Below, piece after piece: positions 5,772 through 14,932 of a stretch of 20,114 nt of DNA. Every line of letters starts with the position of its first letter. Position 1 is the stretch's first letter. Both the position numbers and the translations under genes were made by a program. Source of the DNA: a virus. The notes below the pieces were generated by a model, which was not told where the DNA came from, did no database searches, and saw only the letters and a program-made list of their open reading frames with translations. The stretch is taken from IMG/VR virus record IMGVR_UViG_3300043427_003768, positions 1 through 20,114 of that record; one strand, written 5' to 3'.

Positions 5772-8211
5772 TCCTACTTTACCCACAGAGAATATTGATG
5801 AGGTAATTTTAAGATTACTAGCCTTAGAACCTAATGAAGTTGATGAGATTGATTATCAAACCTATTCTCAATACTTAAAAGAACTTTTAGTTGAAGTTAC
5901 TGCATCAAAGAGAAAAATTGGCGCAATTGAATTTAATTCTTTAAAAGATGAATTCAAAAGAGTAAAAGGAAAAAAAGGAAGATTTAGAATTAAGAAAGCA
6001 AAAATAACTGCAACTGGACTTGGACTTGGTGGTATCAGAAAACAAGTCAAGGCAGCACAGAATAGATTGATGCTTGCTCCGGTTGGAGGAGTTCCAAAGT
6101 TACAAGAAAAGATTGAAACTATATCTCAAGGGACAAAGGAAAATCCTTTGCTTAAAATTAGTAAGACGCTTGATTCTATTTTAAATACTCTTATTGATAT
6201 TGGAAAACAAGATGCAAAAGAAAAAGAAAAAAACAGACGTAGTGAAGAAGAGAAAAAAAGAACAGGAAGAGAAAGTAGTTTAGAATCAAAAACTTTTGAT
6301 GGTCTTAAGAAAGCAATTTCTAGCGTTATTAAACCATTTCAATCTATATGGGATAAGATCGTTAATTTTATCTTTTATACTTTCCTTGGTAGAGTAGTTG
6401 TAAAATTATTTGATTGGTTTAGTAACAAAGAAAATCAGGATAAAGTTAAATCACTTATTCGTTTTATTAAAGATTGGTGGCCTGCTCTTCTTGGATCTTA
6501 TATTTTATTTGGAACTAAATTTGGTGGACTAATTCGTTTCGTTGGTGGTTGGGCTGTAAGACTTGCATTTCAATTGGGTAAGGTAGTAATACCAAAACTC
6601 CTAACATTAATTGCTAAAAATCCTTTTGCTGCTTTAGCAGTTGCAGGTGGAATTGGTGCTTATGCAGCAACTCAACAAAATAAAGAAAGAAGAGATGAAT
6701 TTGCGGAAACAGATTCTAGCATCGTAAAACCAGAAGAGACCGCTGAAACTGGAAAAGGACCTGGACCTCTTCAACTTCAACAAGAACAAATAGGTCAACA
6801 AGGACTTGGATTAGGTTTTAGTGGTGGTGGTATAGTAAGATTACCTGCTTTTGCTGGGGGTGGATTTAATTTCAAAAATATGATGGGCGGTGTATTTGGT
6901 TCTGGAAAATCACAAGAAATGTTCAGTGGTTTTGTAAATGGACCCGGTGGACCAAAAGGTGATAAAATCCCGGCAATGCTTTCTGACGGAGAATTTGTAA
7001 TGTCTGCGGGAGCAGTTCAAAAGTATGGTGTAGATACTCTTGAGGGCATGAATGCTGCTGGTGGTGGAACAAATAAACCAAAAGTTGTTAGTGGAACTAC
7101 TTATGCTGCTGGTGGTGGATATATTGGACCTCAAGATGATACAAAAGAAAAAGTTAAAGATCCAATTTTAGAAAAAAGAAAGAATACTGAAGAATCGTTT
7201 AAATGGAATCCAAATAAAAATGTAATTGCTTCCAAAAATGGTGAACTTGGTATTATGACTAAAGGTGATCCAAGTTCTTGGAGAAAACCATCATATAATG
7301 AAAAGGGAGAGGTTCCCATCTCCAGTATAAATGCTTTTGCAAAATCTGCTGCAGGATTAAGATTTACTCAACAAAGAGATGCAAAAAAATCTGCGATTTC
7401 TCCAAATATACCAAAGATAATTCCAACACCAAAACCAACAGGAATGAGATACACTCCATACCAATCTCGTTTTGCTGGTGCTCGTGATGCTGCTCACGAA
7501 CGGGCAAAAGGAATTACTGGAGATTCTTCTGCAATAAATCCATATAATCCGATGAATATGTTTAAGATGGGTGGTATTTTTGGTGGTCCAAGAATGCAGG
7601 CAAGAACTGACTACGCTGCATCAAAAGGAAAATATTATTCTTCTTCAGACCAAAAAACCTATGGAAACTATAATGATGCCCAAGCAGCTAAAAAATCTAG
7701 AATGACTTCGCTTGCATCACAACAAAGATTAGATAAATTGAGTTCTGCTGGTGCAAATAGATCTTCAAGAGGTGTAAGATTTGATGCTGAAGCGAAAGCA
7801 AGAAATAAAGACTTTTCACAGAGAGGTGGTCTTTTAGGACAAATGGGTAGAGGTTTTACTCGAATGTTTGGATCAGGAGATCAAATTCAAAAATTGGATC
7901 AGCAAGATAAATCTGCAAATATTGCTACAAAACAAGCAGGCGCTGCTTCTATTGGTAGATATTATTCATCTTCTGATGGAAAGTACTATAAAGATTATAA
8001 CGCAGCTGTGGTTGCAAAAAAACAAAGACTAAAATCTGGAGTAAAACCATTACCAAAATCAAAACCAAAATATAATCCTGCTGGTGGTGGTATGGGCGGA
8101 GGAAGAGGTAGTGGAGCAAAACCAAGTGCAACACAAAAAGCACCAAGTCCATCACCAAGACATAGAGCAGGAACAAGAAGTACAGAAAGAACAACGGGGA
8201 CTAACAGATAA
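5761..8211 (+). CDS. Tape-measure-like virion protein, first copy
   Basis: This 816-residue protein has no enzyme domain that I recognise. Residues 1-130 are basic and helical. Residues about 140-175 are charged and coiled-coil-like. Hydrophobic helices follow (IWDKIVNFIFYTFLGRVVV, about 196-215; LLGSYILFGTKFGGLIRF, about 242-260; NPFAALAVAGGIGAYAAT, about 286-303). At 394-425 is a GPGGPKGDKIPAMLSDGEFV motif, common in phage tape-measure and related tail proteins. The C-terminal half is Gly/Lys/Ser-rich, and a module beginning YYSSSD is present twice (about 623-649 and 732-758). Position after gp26 and the chaperone-like ORF supports a tape-measure or T4 gp29-analogue role, which fixes tail length and leaves during infection. 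The ATG overlaps the previous stop by 11 nt with no nearby Shine-Dalgarno sequence, suggesting coupling. Confidence 0.6.
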   Translation: MAGNPTLPTENIDEVILRLLALEPNEVDEIDYQTYSQYLKELLVEVTASKRKIGAIEFNSLKDEFKRVKGKKGRFRIKKAKITATGLGLGGIRKQVKAAQNRLMLAPVGGVPKLQEKIETISQGTKENPLLKISKTLDSILNTLIDIGKQDAKEKEKNRRSEEEKKRTGRESSLESKTFDGLKKAISSVIKPFQSIWDKIVNFIFYTFLGRVVVKLFDWFSNKENQDKVKSLIRFIKDWWPALLGSYILFGTKFGGLIRFVGGWAVRLAFQLGKVVIPKLLTLIAKNPFAALAVAGGIGAYAATQQNKERRDEFAETDSSIVKPEETAETGKGPGPLQLQQEQIGQQGLGLGFSGGGIVRLPAFAGGGFNFKNMMGGVFGSGKSQEMFSGFVNGPGGPKGDKIPAMLSDGEFVMSAGAVQKYGVDTLEGMNAAGGGTNKPKVVSGTTYAAGGGYIGPQDDTKEKVKDPILEKRKNTEESFKWNPNKNVIASKNGELGIMTKGDPSSWRKPSYNEKGEVPISSINAFAKSAAGLRFTQQRDAKKSAISPNIPKIIPTPKPTGMRYTPYQSRFAGARDAAHERAKGITGDSSAINPYNPMNMFKMGGIFGGPRMQARTDYAASKGKYYSSSDQKTYGNYNDAQAAKKSRMTSLASQQRLDKLSSAGANRSSRGVRFDAEAKARNKDFSQRGGLLGQMGRGFTRMFGSGDQIQKLDQQDKSANIATKQAGAASIGRYYSSSDGKYYKDYNAAVVAKKQRLKSGVKPLPKSKPKYNPAGGGMGGGRGSGAKPSATQKAPSPSPRHRAGTRSTERTTGTNR
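7627..8037 (+). repeat. Two copies of a YYSSSD module in the 816-residue protein
   Basis: Residues about 623-649 and 732-758 of the first tape-measure-like protein share GKYYSSSDQKTYGNYNDAQA-like and GRYYSSSDGKYYKDYNAAVV-like sequences, each ending in AKK.R. The two copies are about 330 bp apart and diverged at DNA level, so they are an old duplication rather than a recent slippage event. Confidence 0.7.
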
Positions 8212-8214
8212 TAA

Positions 8215-11211
8215 ATGGCTAACTTAATTCCATATAAAAAAAATAATACCTCTTCTCTTATAAAAATAGATAAACTTATTTCAAGTTCTCTAATTAAAAA
8301 AAGTGCAAAAATAGATTCTAAAATAGGATCTAAAATAGATCCAGAAGAAAAAACACTGTTAAATATTCAACAAAAAGTAATTAAGATTGATAAACTTTTA
8401 AAAAACTCCCTACTTTTAAAGAAAAAAGATACTGAAAAAAAGAGAGTATCTACAGAGCAAACGGAGTTTGAACAAAAAGAAAAAGATTTAGAAAAAAATA
8501 AACCAAAAGCAATTCCGGGAATTAAATTACCATCTCCACCAAAACTTGGTATATTTGATTGGATAAAAAACTTTATTTTTAATACTCTTCTTGGATTTGT
8601 TTTCGTAAGATTATATGAACATTTACCAAAGTTACTTAAGTTAGTACCAATTATTTTTAAAGCAGGTGAGTTTCTGATTAATATTGGTGGAAAACTTTTA
8701 GATGGATTGGTGACTTTTATTGATTGGGGATATAAGGCTTATGATGCAACTCGCGGATTTGTTAAGAATACTTTTGGTGAAGGTGGCGTAAAACAATTTG
8801 ATAATTTAATGAGCACTTTGAATAAGTTATCAAGTGTAATCATTTTGGCATCTTTGGCTGCAGCGATGCCCGGTGGTCCTGGTGGAGGAAGGAGTGGTGG
8901 TAGAGGAGGAGTTGGAATTGTAGGAGCAAAAGATATTGCAGGTAGAAGTCGTTATGGAGCTAGTGCATCTGCTGCAAGAAGGTATGCTCAAAGGTTTGGA
9001 AGAGATGCTGCGATAAAGAAATTTGGTGAAGAAGGTGTTAGATCATTGGGTGGAAAATATGGAAGATCGGGTCTCACTAGATTTGGTAGAAATGCTCTAG
9101 TAGGAACTCTTGGTAAAGGTGGAGCAAAAGCAGTTCTCAAATTTGTAAAACCATTAGTAAGTAAAATACCAATTATTGGTGGATTAATTGAATTTGGATT
9201 ATCTTGGGCACTTGGAGAACCAATTGGTAAAGCAGCATTTAGGGGTATAGGTTCTGTTCTTGTTGGTGCTATTGGGACAGCGATTGGTGGACCTATAGGT
9301 GCATTTTTAGGTGCTTGGGCTGGTGGAGAGGCGGGTGGTGCATTATATGATTTGTTTTTTGGAAATAAAAAACCACCACAGAGTAAAGTTGCAAAAGCAG
9401 CAGGGGGCGGAAAACCTGCAACTCGTGGTGGTAAATTAGTTGGTGGTCCTGCAAAGAGAACATTAAAGAAAAAGAAAACACCAAGAACATTAAGAGCAAC
9501 ACCTTCAAAATTAAAACCAGGTGCTGCAGTCGGTGGTGAGAAAAAAATTAAAGAGTTATATCCAGAACCAAAAGATAAAAACCAAATGAGTCCTTTTGGA
9601 TTTTTAAAGAATACTTATGATCGTTTTTCAAAATCAACGGGTCTTGATGCACCGGCGGCTCTTGCAATCAAATCCTTAATGGGAGATAAACCATCCGCAG
9701 TCGATTATAAAAATTCTGCAATGGGAATCAATAATTGGATGAATCAAACGATTGCTTCTGGAACACTTGCATATGCTGGAGGTGGTGAAGTTAAGATGGA
9801 AAGTATTGTATCTGGAGAAGATTATAGTGATGTAATTGCAAAGTCATTACAAGATTCTATTGCTCCACAAATTGATAAGACTATTCAAGATTTAATGGAA
9901 CAAATGATGTTGAAACCTTCTACTCAACCTGCTGGTGTTCCCGGATCTACTACACCAACAAATCAAGATACAATTAATATTCAAGGTGGTGACGCAGACT
10001 TTTGGACTTTAGTTGCAGTTGCTTCAAGGGAAGATGGGGAACCTCAAGCATGGGCTGATGTTGCTCAATCAATTTATAATAGATTAGCATCAGGTGCTTA
10101 CAGTGGGAAAACAATTAAGGATTTAATTCTTGGACAAATGCAATATGAACCAACTTGGAAATTTCCGAAACCAGGAGCAATTGGAAAACCGAATCAAGAG
10201 TGGTATGCAATTAAAGATGCTGCAAGTGCTGGAGCAGCTGCGGGACAATCTGAAGAAGCAATGAAAAAAGTAGCTGCTGCAATTTTAGATCCAACTCTTC
10301 AAAAAAACGCAAGAGAATTTATTCAAGGTAGAACTGATTTCAGAGGATACAGTGTATCTGGTGGAGTTCAAAGAAAATCTGGAGATAATTATTATGGATG
10401 GTATAATAATTATAAAGCAAATAAGATAGGATCTGTTCCAAATTTTGGTGCAACTGCTACATCTGGTGGAGGTCCTGGCCCTGGTGGATCTTTTGTTGGT
10501 GGTGGAACTGGTGCTGGATATGGAGGAGGTGGTGTAAAAATCGCTGGTGATTTGGGCGATTTTATGAAAGCAAATAGAGGAAAAATAGGCATTACCGGTG
10601 ATATTCATCAACACCCCAAACACCCCGGACTTTCTAAACGTAATTATTTTTCATATCACAATCAAGGTAGAGCACTCGATATTGGTGGATACGGGCCCTC
10701 TCATCCAAGTTCTGGTGGGCGTGATGAACAAGCACCGGTAATTAGAGCATTATTAGAGTGGAATAAAAGAAATGGTTATAAACCAATTGAGATCATTCAT
10801 GGTTCTCCCGCATTTCGGGGTCTTGGTAAATATGAGTCTGCTCCGAATGCACTTCATTCTCATCATGTTCACGTTGCATATGCAAAGGGAGGAAAGACAA
10901 AAGGAGTACCTCACTTTGCAATGTTAGGTGAAAAAGGAAGAGAATTTGTTATTGATGCAGACTCCACTGCTGCATTAGAAAGAACATTCCCCGGCTTCCT
11001 TGATGCAATTAATAAAGCAAAATATAATGATGCTATTCGAGTATTGAAAAGTTATACTGATTATGAAAATCCAGAACCACAAATTGTTGAAGTTCCTGTT
11101 TATATTGAAGTAGAAAAACCAGTACCAGTTCCTATGGGTGGAGGATTAATGTCTGGTGGCGGTGGTATAGATAATAATGATATGTTCTCAGATTTTGATG
11201 CAATAGGATAA
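8215..11211 (+). CDS. Tape-measure-like virion protein with SleB-type hydrolase and M15-type peptidase domains
   Basis: This 998-residue protein is paralogous in its N-terminal part to the previous gene (GIFDWIKNFIFNTLLGFVFV at 112-131 against IWDKIVNFIFYTFLGRVVV). Residues about 10-110 are charged and helical. Gly-rich and hydrophobic segments follow at about 225-400 (SVLVGAIGTAIGGPIGAFLG). Residues about 593-740 look like a SleB/Hydrolase_2 cell-wall hydrolase: LVAVASREDGEPQAWADVAQ then SIYNRLASGAYSG, with E606 in the catalytic-Glu position. Residues about 780-890 have SYHNQGRALD (H815, D822) and HHVH (H884, H886), the SxHxxGxAxD...HxH zinc motif of M15/LAS peptidases. The C-terminus has LGEKGREFVID, as in tape-measure tails. 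It probably determines tail length and opens peptidoglycan during DNA entry. It begins 3 nt after the previous stop. Confidence 0.7.
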   Translation: MANLIPYKKNNTSSLIKIDKLISSSLIKKSAKIDSKIGSKIDPEEKTLLNIQQKVIKIDKLLKNSLLLKKKDTEKKRVSTEQTEFEQKEKDLEKNKPKAIPGIKLPSPPKLGIFDWIKNFIFNTLLGFVFVRLYEHLPKLLKLVPIIFKAGEFLINIGGKLLDGLVTFIDWGYKAYDATRGFVKNTFGEGGVKQFDNLMSTLNKLSSVIILASLAAAMPGGPGGGRSGGRGGVGIVGAKDIAGRSRYGASASAARRYAQRFGRDAAIKKFGEEGVRSLGGKYGRSGLTRFGRNALVGTLGKGGAKAVLKFVKPLVSKIPIIGGLIEFGLSWALGEPIGKAAFRGIGSVLVGAIGTAIGGPIGAFLGAWAGGEAGGALYDLFFGNKKPPQSKVAKAAGGGKPATRGGKLVGGPAKRTLKKKKTPRTLRATPSKLKPGAAVGGEKKIKELYPEPKDKNQMSPFGFLKNTYDRFSKSTGLDAPAALAIKSLMGDKPSAVDYKNSAMGINNWMNQTIASGTLAYAGGGEVKMESIVSGEDYSDVIAKSLQDSIAPQIDKTIQDLMEQMMLKPSTQPAGVPGSTTPTNQDTINIQGGDADFWTLVAVASREDGEPQAWADVAQSIYNRLASGAYSGKTIKDLILGQMQYEPTWKFPKPGAIGKPNQEWYAIKDAASAGAAAGQSEEAMKKVAAAILDPTLQKNAREFIQGRTDFRGYSVSGGVQRKSGDNYYGWYNNYKANKIGSVPNFGATATSGGGPGPGGSFVGGGTGAGYGGGGVKIAGDLGDFMKANRGKIGITGDIHQHPKHPGLSKRNYFSYHNQGRALDIGGYGPSHPSSGGRDEQAPVIRALLEWNKRNGYKPIEIIHGSPAFRGLGKYESAPNALHSHHVHVAYAKGGKTKGVPHFAMLGEKGREFVIDADSTAALERTFPGFLDAINKAKYNDAIRVLKSYTDYENPEPQIVEVPVYIEVEKPVPVPMGGGLMSGGGGIDNNDMFSDFDAIG

Positions 11212-11215
11212 ACAT

Positions 11216-12814
11216 ATGTCTCTAGATGCTCTATCAAAGGCTAATATTACCAAGTTTAATATCTTTCCAAATGCTGGAGGGCAAGAAGTAGATTTTAAAG
11301 GTGGTACTGTTGAGTTAAGTTATTATGAAGATATTATGTCTCCTACGATTCGTATTACTGCAGGAGTCATAGATACTGGACGGGCTGCTCCAGGAAAAGA
11401 TGGAACTGGAGGAAAGATAAGTGCTGCAGAATCCATCAAACTTACTGGTATGGAAAAATGTGAAATTGAAATTGAAGATGCCGAAGGACAAAAACTCTCT
11501 CTTAAAGACATTCATATCAGTTCTCGTCAAAGAATTACAGAAAAAATGAATGATGTGGAGGTGTTGGAGATTGTTTCAAAAGAATATTTAAGAAATGAAA
11601 GTGTAAGAGTTGTTGAAAGATATGACGGAAAGATATCAGATTCTGTTCAAAAAATCATTAGACAGGTATTGCAAAGTACAAAATCATTAGACATTGAAGT
11701 TACTCAAAATCAGAGATCCTTTATTGGAACAACTAAAAAACCTTTCTGGTTTATTACTTGGTTAGGAACACAATCGATTCCTCAAGCAAATGGAAAAGTC
11801 GGTAAGACTGCCGGATATCTTTTCTATGAAACTCATAAAGGACTTAAGTTTAAATCTATTGATACCTTAATGTCTCAAACATCCACTTCATCATCTTCTT
11901 CAGGTCTCAAAACAAGATATAAGTCTTACATTTATAACAACACAACCTCTTCAGTAATTCCTCTGGGGTATACTGGAAAGATTTTAAATTATGATTCTAA
12001 TAATACATCTGATATGAAAGATAAATTGATGATGGGTGCATTTAATTCATCAGTAAATTTATTTAATCCTTTTGAGAGTTCTTTTAATTGCAATCCATTA
12101 AGTATTACCTCTCAGGAATCTGGAATTACTTATGCAGGAACAGAGTATGGTAAAAATCTAAATCCATTTTTTGTTAAAGATGCATCAAGATATTTTACAA
12201 GTAATGAGTCAATTGGAGGTCTTACTGATATTGATCAATCTAAAGAATATGATATGGAAAAATCTCAAATTTTATCCACATCAACATCAAGATATAATCA
12301 ACTCTTTTCAATTAAAGTAAATATTACGATTCCTGCTGATTTTAGCCTAGAGGCAGGAGAGATGATCTTTATTGATATCCCAGAACAATCATCTAAACCA
12401 AATCCATCATATAATGAAAGAATGGGTGGTGTTTATATGATTTCTGCATTATGCCATAAGATAAGTCCAGGTAAAGGTAGTGATGGATTTCAGGCCATCA
12501 CCTCATTAGAATTAGTTCGGGATTCTTACGGAAGAAAACCAAACAGTGCTTCATCTTCAAGTAGTGGTAAGACAGAAGCACCTTCAGGATCTACTAATCA
12601 AACCTCTACTGCATCAAGTCCTAGTGATTCTAGAGGAGTTACAGATCAAGATATTGCTGACGCTTTAGGTGCTGAAGCAGATCTTATGCAAGACCAGGCG
12701 GCCGCCGCACAAGCAGAAGCAGATATTGGAAATTATGATGATCAAGGATTTCAGAATGATGCCGATCAATTTACTTATAATCCGATAACCGAAAGGTTTG
12801 ATCCTAGAGATTAG
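11216..12814 (+). CDS. gp27-like baseplate central hub protein
   Basis: This 532-residue protein begins with an N-terminal beta-rich domain (YYEDIMSPTIRITAGVIDTG). It then has the hub signature KKPFWFITWLGTQSI ... AGYLFYETHKGLKFKSIDTL (about 180-220), as in gp27 and VgrG-type hub rings. At about 365-430 is a second domain with SIKVNITIPADFSLEAGEMI followed by GGVYMISALCHKI. T4 gp27 is 391 residues; the extra length is a Ser/Thr- and Asp/Ala-rich tail from about residue 440. The hub forms the trimeric ring that joins the tube to the gp5 spike. Position between the tape-measure-like genes and the gp5-like gene agrees. The gene starts 4 nt after the previous stop. Confidence 0.7.
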   Translation: MSLDALSKANITKFNIFPNAGGQEVDFKGGTVELSYYEDIMSPTIRITAGVIDTGRAAPGKDGTGGKISAAESIKLTGMEKCEIEIEDAEGQKLSLKDIHISSRQRITEKMNDVEVLEIVSKEYLRNESVRVVERYDGKISDSVQKIIRQVLQSTKSLDIEVTQNQRSFIGTTKKPFWFITWLGTQSIPQANGKVGKTAGYLFYETHKGLKFKSIDTLMSQTSTSSSSSGLKTRYKSYIYNNTTSSVIPLGYTGKILNYDSNNTSDMKDKLMMGAFNSSVNLFNPFESSFNCNPLSITSQESGITYAGTEYGKNLNPFFVKDASRYFTSNESIGGLTDIDQSKEYDMEKSQILSTSTSRYNQLFSIKVNITIPADFSLEAGEMIFIDIPEQSSKPNPSYNERMGGVYMISALCHKISPGKGSDGFQAITSLELVRDSYGRKPNSASSSSSGKTEAPSGSTNQTSTASSPSDSRGVTDQDIADALGAEADLMQDQAAAAQAEADIGNYDDQGFQNDADQFTYNPITERFDPRD

Positions 12815-12815
12815 T

Positions 12816-12823
12816 GATAAATA
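12816..12823 (+). promoter_or_regulatory. Candidate late promoter before the small acidic gene and gp5-like gene
   Basis: GATAAATA matches NATAAATA and lies just after the stop of the hub gene, 26 nt before the preferred ATG at 12849. It could give internal late transcription of the spike genes. The match is short and the DNA is AT-rich. Confidence 0.45.
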
Positions 12824-12848
12824 AACAATAAGTACTATTGTGTTCCTT

Positions 12849-13064
12849 ATGGATAGAACACTTCAACAACATATCAACGATGATCGCAATGAACTAGATA
12901 GTCCCACTACTAGTAGTCAGCGTCGTAGGCATCTAGAATGTGAGTTAGATGATCTTGAACAATATCAAGTTAATCATCCTGATGAAGACAAAGATCCAAC
13001 ACCTTTAGAACTTTACTGTGATTTAAATCCAGATGCACTTCAATGTAGAATTTATGATGATTAA
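12849..13064 (+). CDS. Small acidic conserved protein of unknown function
   Basis: This 71-residue protein starts MDRTLQQHINDDRNELDSPT and ends with DPTPLELYCDLNPDALQCRI. It is very acidic, helical in the first two thirds and has three Cys residues. I do not recognise a function. A GTG at 12840 would add three residues, but the ATG at 12849 gives a better N-terminus; neither has a clear Shine-Dalgarno sequence. It lies between the gp27-like hub and the gp5-like gene, with a late-promoter-like element upstream. The spacing to the next gene is 5 nt. An assembly factor or small virion protein is possible, without direct support. Confidence 0.6.
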   Translation: MDRTLQQHINDDRNELDSPTTSSQRRRHLECELDDLEQYQVNHPDEDKDPTPLELYCDLNPDALQCRIYDD

Positions 13065-13069
13065 TTATT

Positions 13070-14917
13070 ATGTCTGATGTAAGTGCAGGGGCATCTTCCA
13101 ATCCTCATTTTTTTGGAATTAACATGCCCTGGTGGATGGGAAGAGTTGAAAGTAAAGAAACTTGGAGTGATAATATCCAAGGACAAACTTTTAATGCGGC
13201 CTCTGAAATTGAAGGATGGAGTCATAGATATAAGGTAAGAGTTTTTAATTGGCATAGTGGCGACACAGATAAATTAAAACCAGCACAACTTGCGATGTGC
13301 CAAGTGCTAATGCCTGTGACTGCGGGATCGGGTCATGGTGGGGCTGCGCAAACACCATCCATTGAATCTGGATCTGTAGTTTTTGGATTTTTTACCGATA
13401 TATCAGGGCAAGAAGGGTATATTATTGGTCTTCTTCCAAACTCCAATAATAATGTTCCCAAAGAAAGAGGAGAACCCGCACCAAATCAATCATCAACAAA
13501 ACCAACTCCTGGTGGCGGTGCTCCAACAGTATCAAAACCACCAACACCACCAACGGGTCCTGGAAGTCTTGCAAATCAACCAGTTCCTTCAAGTGTAGAT
13601 CAATTAAGTACAGATCAATTAAAAAAACTTTTAGATCCATCTAAAACACCATCCTCTGCAGTTTTTAAAGCAGCATCAGAAGTAAGACAAAAAGCAAAAG
13701 CACAAGGACTTCCACAAAAAGAAATTGAAAGATTAGTTTTAGTAGCAACAGTTAAAGCATCAAAACAACCAGGTGCTGATGCTGGTGCAAATGCAAATTG
13801 CAATAAAGGTTATCAGCAATTTAACAACACATATTCTGATGGATCTGAAGAAAGATCTGCAAAGGTTCCAGACAATTTAATTCTTGGAGGAATTCCACTT
13901 TCCACAACCGAAGCATTACATATTTTTACAGAAGCTTGGACATCTCAAGACAAAGACAAGAAAAAAAGAATTCCTTTATCTGATGTTTCAAAGAAAAACA
14001 ACAGTGATATGAAGGGTATTCAACGTACTCTCAAGAATTTAATTAATACTGTTGAGGACTTAAAGAAAAAATATAATCAGGTATCTGCATTTGTTACAGA
14101 CGTAAGTGAATTTTCTGGACAAATTGAAAAAGAAATTGGTGGGGCGGTAACTGAACTTTCTGGATTTACTAAAAATATAATGGGTGGAGTTCGTGGTTAT
14201 ACATTAACTAAATTATCTGATGGAGTAAAAAAGGCCGCACCAAATTTATTTCCTTCAGAAATTCCCAAGTTATATCAGAAAGTTGAAGAAGGAATGAGTG
14301 CTTTGAATTGTGCTTTTAATAACATTACAGCAAATATGCCGAATTTATTGAAAGGTTCTCTTAATGATATTCTTGATAAGACAATTAATACTCCAATGTG
14401 TGCGGTTGAACAGTTGATGTCTAAAATTATGGATGGTATTCTTGGTCAAATTACTGGAATATTAGATACTGTTTTTTCATCAATTAATGCTATTCTTGGC
14501 TCTGTTTCTGGTGCTCTTGGTGCTGTGGGAGGTGCTCTTGGTGCCGCCTCTGGTGCTCTTGGTGCCGTCTCTGGTGCTGCTGGTGCTCTTGGTGCTATTG
14601 GTGATGTTGGTGGAAGTTTATTTAATGCATTAGATTATGAAGCAGGTATTAAAAAATTCTTTTCCTGTGACGAAACAGAAAAACCTGTTAAATATAATGA
14701 GATTTCTTTGGATAGAGCTGCTCTCCCTGGAGGAGACGCAGTGAAAACTCCAACACCAGATGGAGGAGCACCAACAGGAACAGGTGATTCTTCTGCATCT
14801 TCTGCTAACATAGTAAATAGTGCAAATACTGCGCCAGATAATACAGGTATTGATCAAGCTTTAGAGGACTCTAAAGCGAACAAACCGCCAGGTAGAAATG
14901 ATTTAGAATTAATTTAA
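13070..14917 (+). CDS. 5: gp5-like baseplate hub protein (OB-fold), no lysozyme domain
   Basis: Of 615 residues, the first 130 are a gp5-type OB-fold: MPWWMGRVES (20-29), RYKVRVFNWHSG (53-64), CQVLMPVTAGSGHGG (77-91) and SGSVVFGFFTDISGQEGYII (100-119). In T4 gp5 this domain binds gp27. After it comes a Pro/Gly/Thr-rich linker, then helical segments (about 165-460) and an Ala/Gly repeat region (about 480-515). I see neither a T4-type lysozyme domain nor the C-terminal beta-helix. The beta-helix appears as a separate gene at 16189. The protein probably forms the spike base, but the cutting function must lie elsewhere. It ends 15 nt before the next gene. Confidence 0.75.
   Translation: MSDVSAGASSNPHFFGINMPWWMGRVESKETWSDNIQGQTFNAASEIEGWSHRYKVRVFNWHSGDTDKLKPAQLAMCQVLMPVTAGSGHGGAAQTPSIESGSVVFGFFTDISGQEGYIIGLLPNSNNNVPKERGEPAPNQSSTKPTPGGGAPTVSKPPTPPTGPGSLANQPVPSSVDQLSTDQLKKLLDPSKTPSSAVFKAASEVRQKAKAQGLPQKEIERLVLVATVKASKQPGADAGANANCNKGYQQFNNTYSDGSEERSAKVPDNLILGGIPLSTTEALHIFTEAWTSQDKDKKKRIPLSDVSKKNNSDMKGIQRTLKNLINTVEDLKKKYNQVSAFVTDVSEFSGQIEKEIGGAVTELSGFTKNIMGGVRGYTLTKLSDGVKKAAPNLFPSEIPKLYQKVEEGMSALNCAFNNITANMPNLLKGSLNDILDKTINTPMCAVEQLMSKIMDGILGQITGILDTVFSSINAILGSVSGALGAVGGALGAASGALGAVSGAAGALGAIGDVGGSLFNALDYEAGIKKFFSCDETEKPVKYNEISLDRAALPGGDAVKTPTPDGGAPTGTGDSSASSANIVNSANTAPDNTGIDQALEDSKANKPPGRNDLELI
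14510..14595 (+). repeat. 21-bp-period Gly/Ala repeat in the gp5-like gene
   Basis: The 14-mer GGTGCTCTTGGTGC occurs exactly four times, at 14510, 14531, 14552 and 14582, with spacings of 21, 21 and 30 bp. All are in frame and encode GALGA units separated by short Ser/Val/Gly variants. The spacing in whole codons allows copy-number change without frameshift. Confidence 0.8.
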
Positions 14918-14932
14918 CATAAAATTATAACT

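Noticed and set aside
12710-12717. GC-rich island with a NotI-like GCGGCCGC string in the hub gene
   Set aside because: It encodes an Ala run in a low-complexity tail and has no flanking sign of insertion or cloning.
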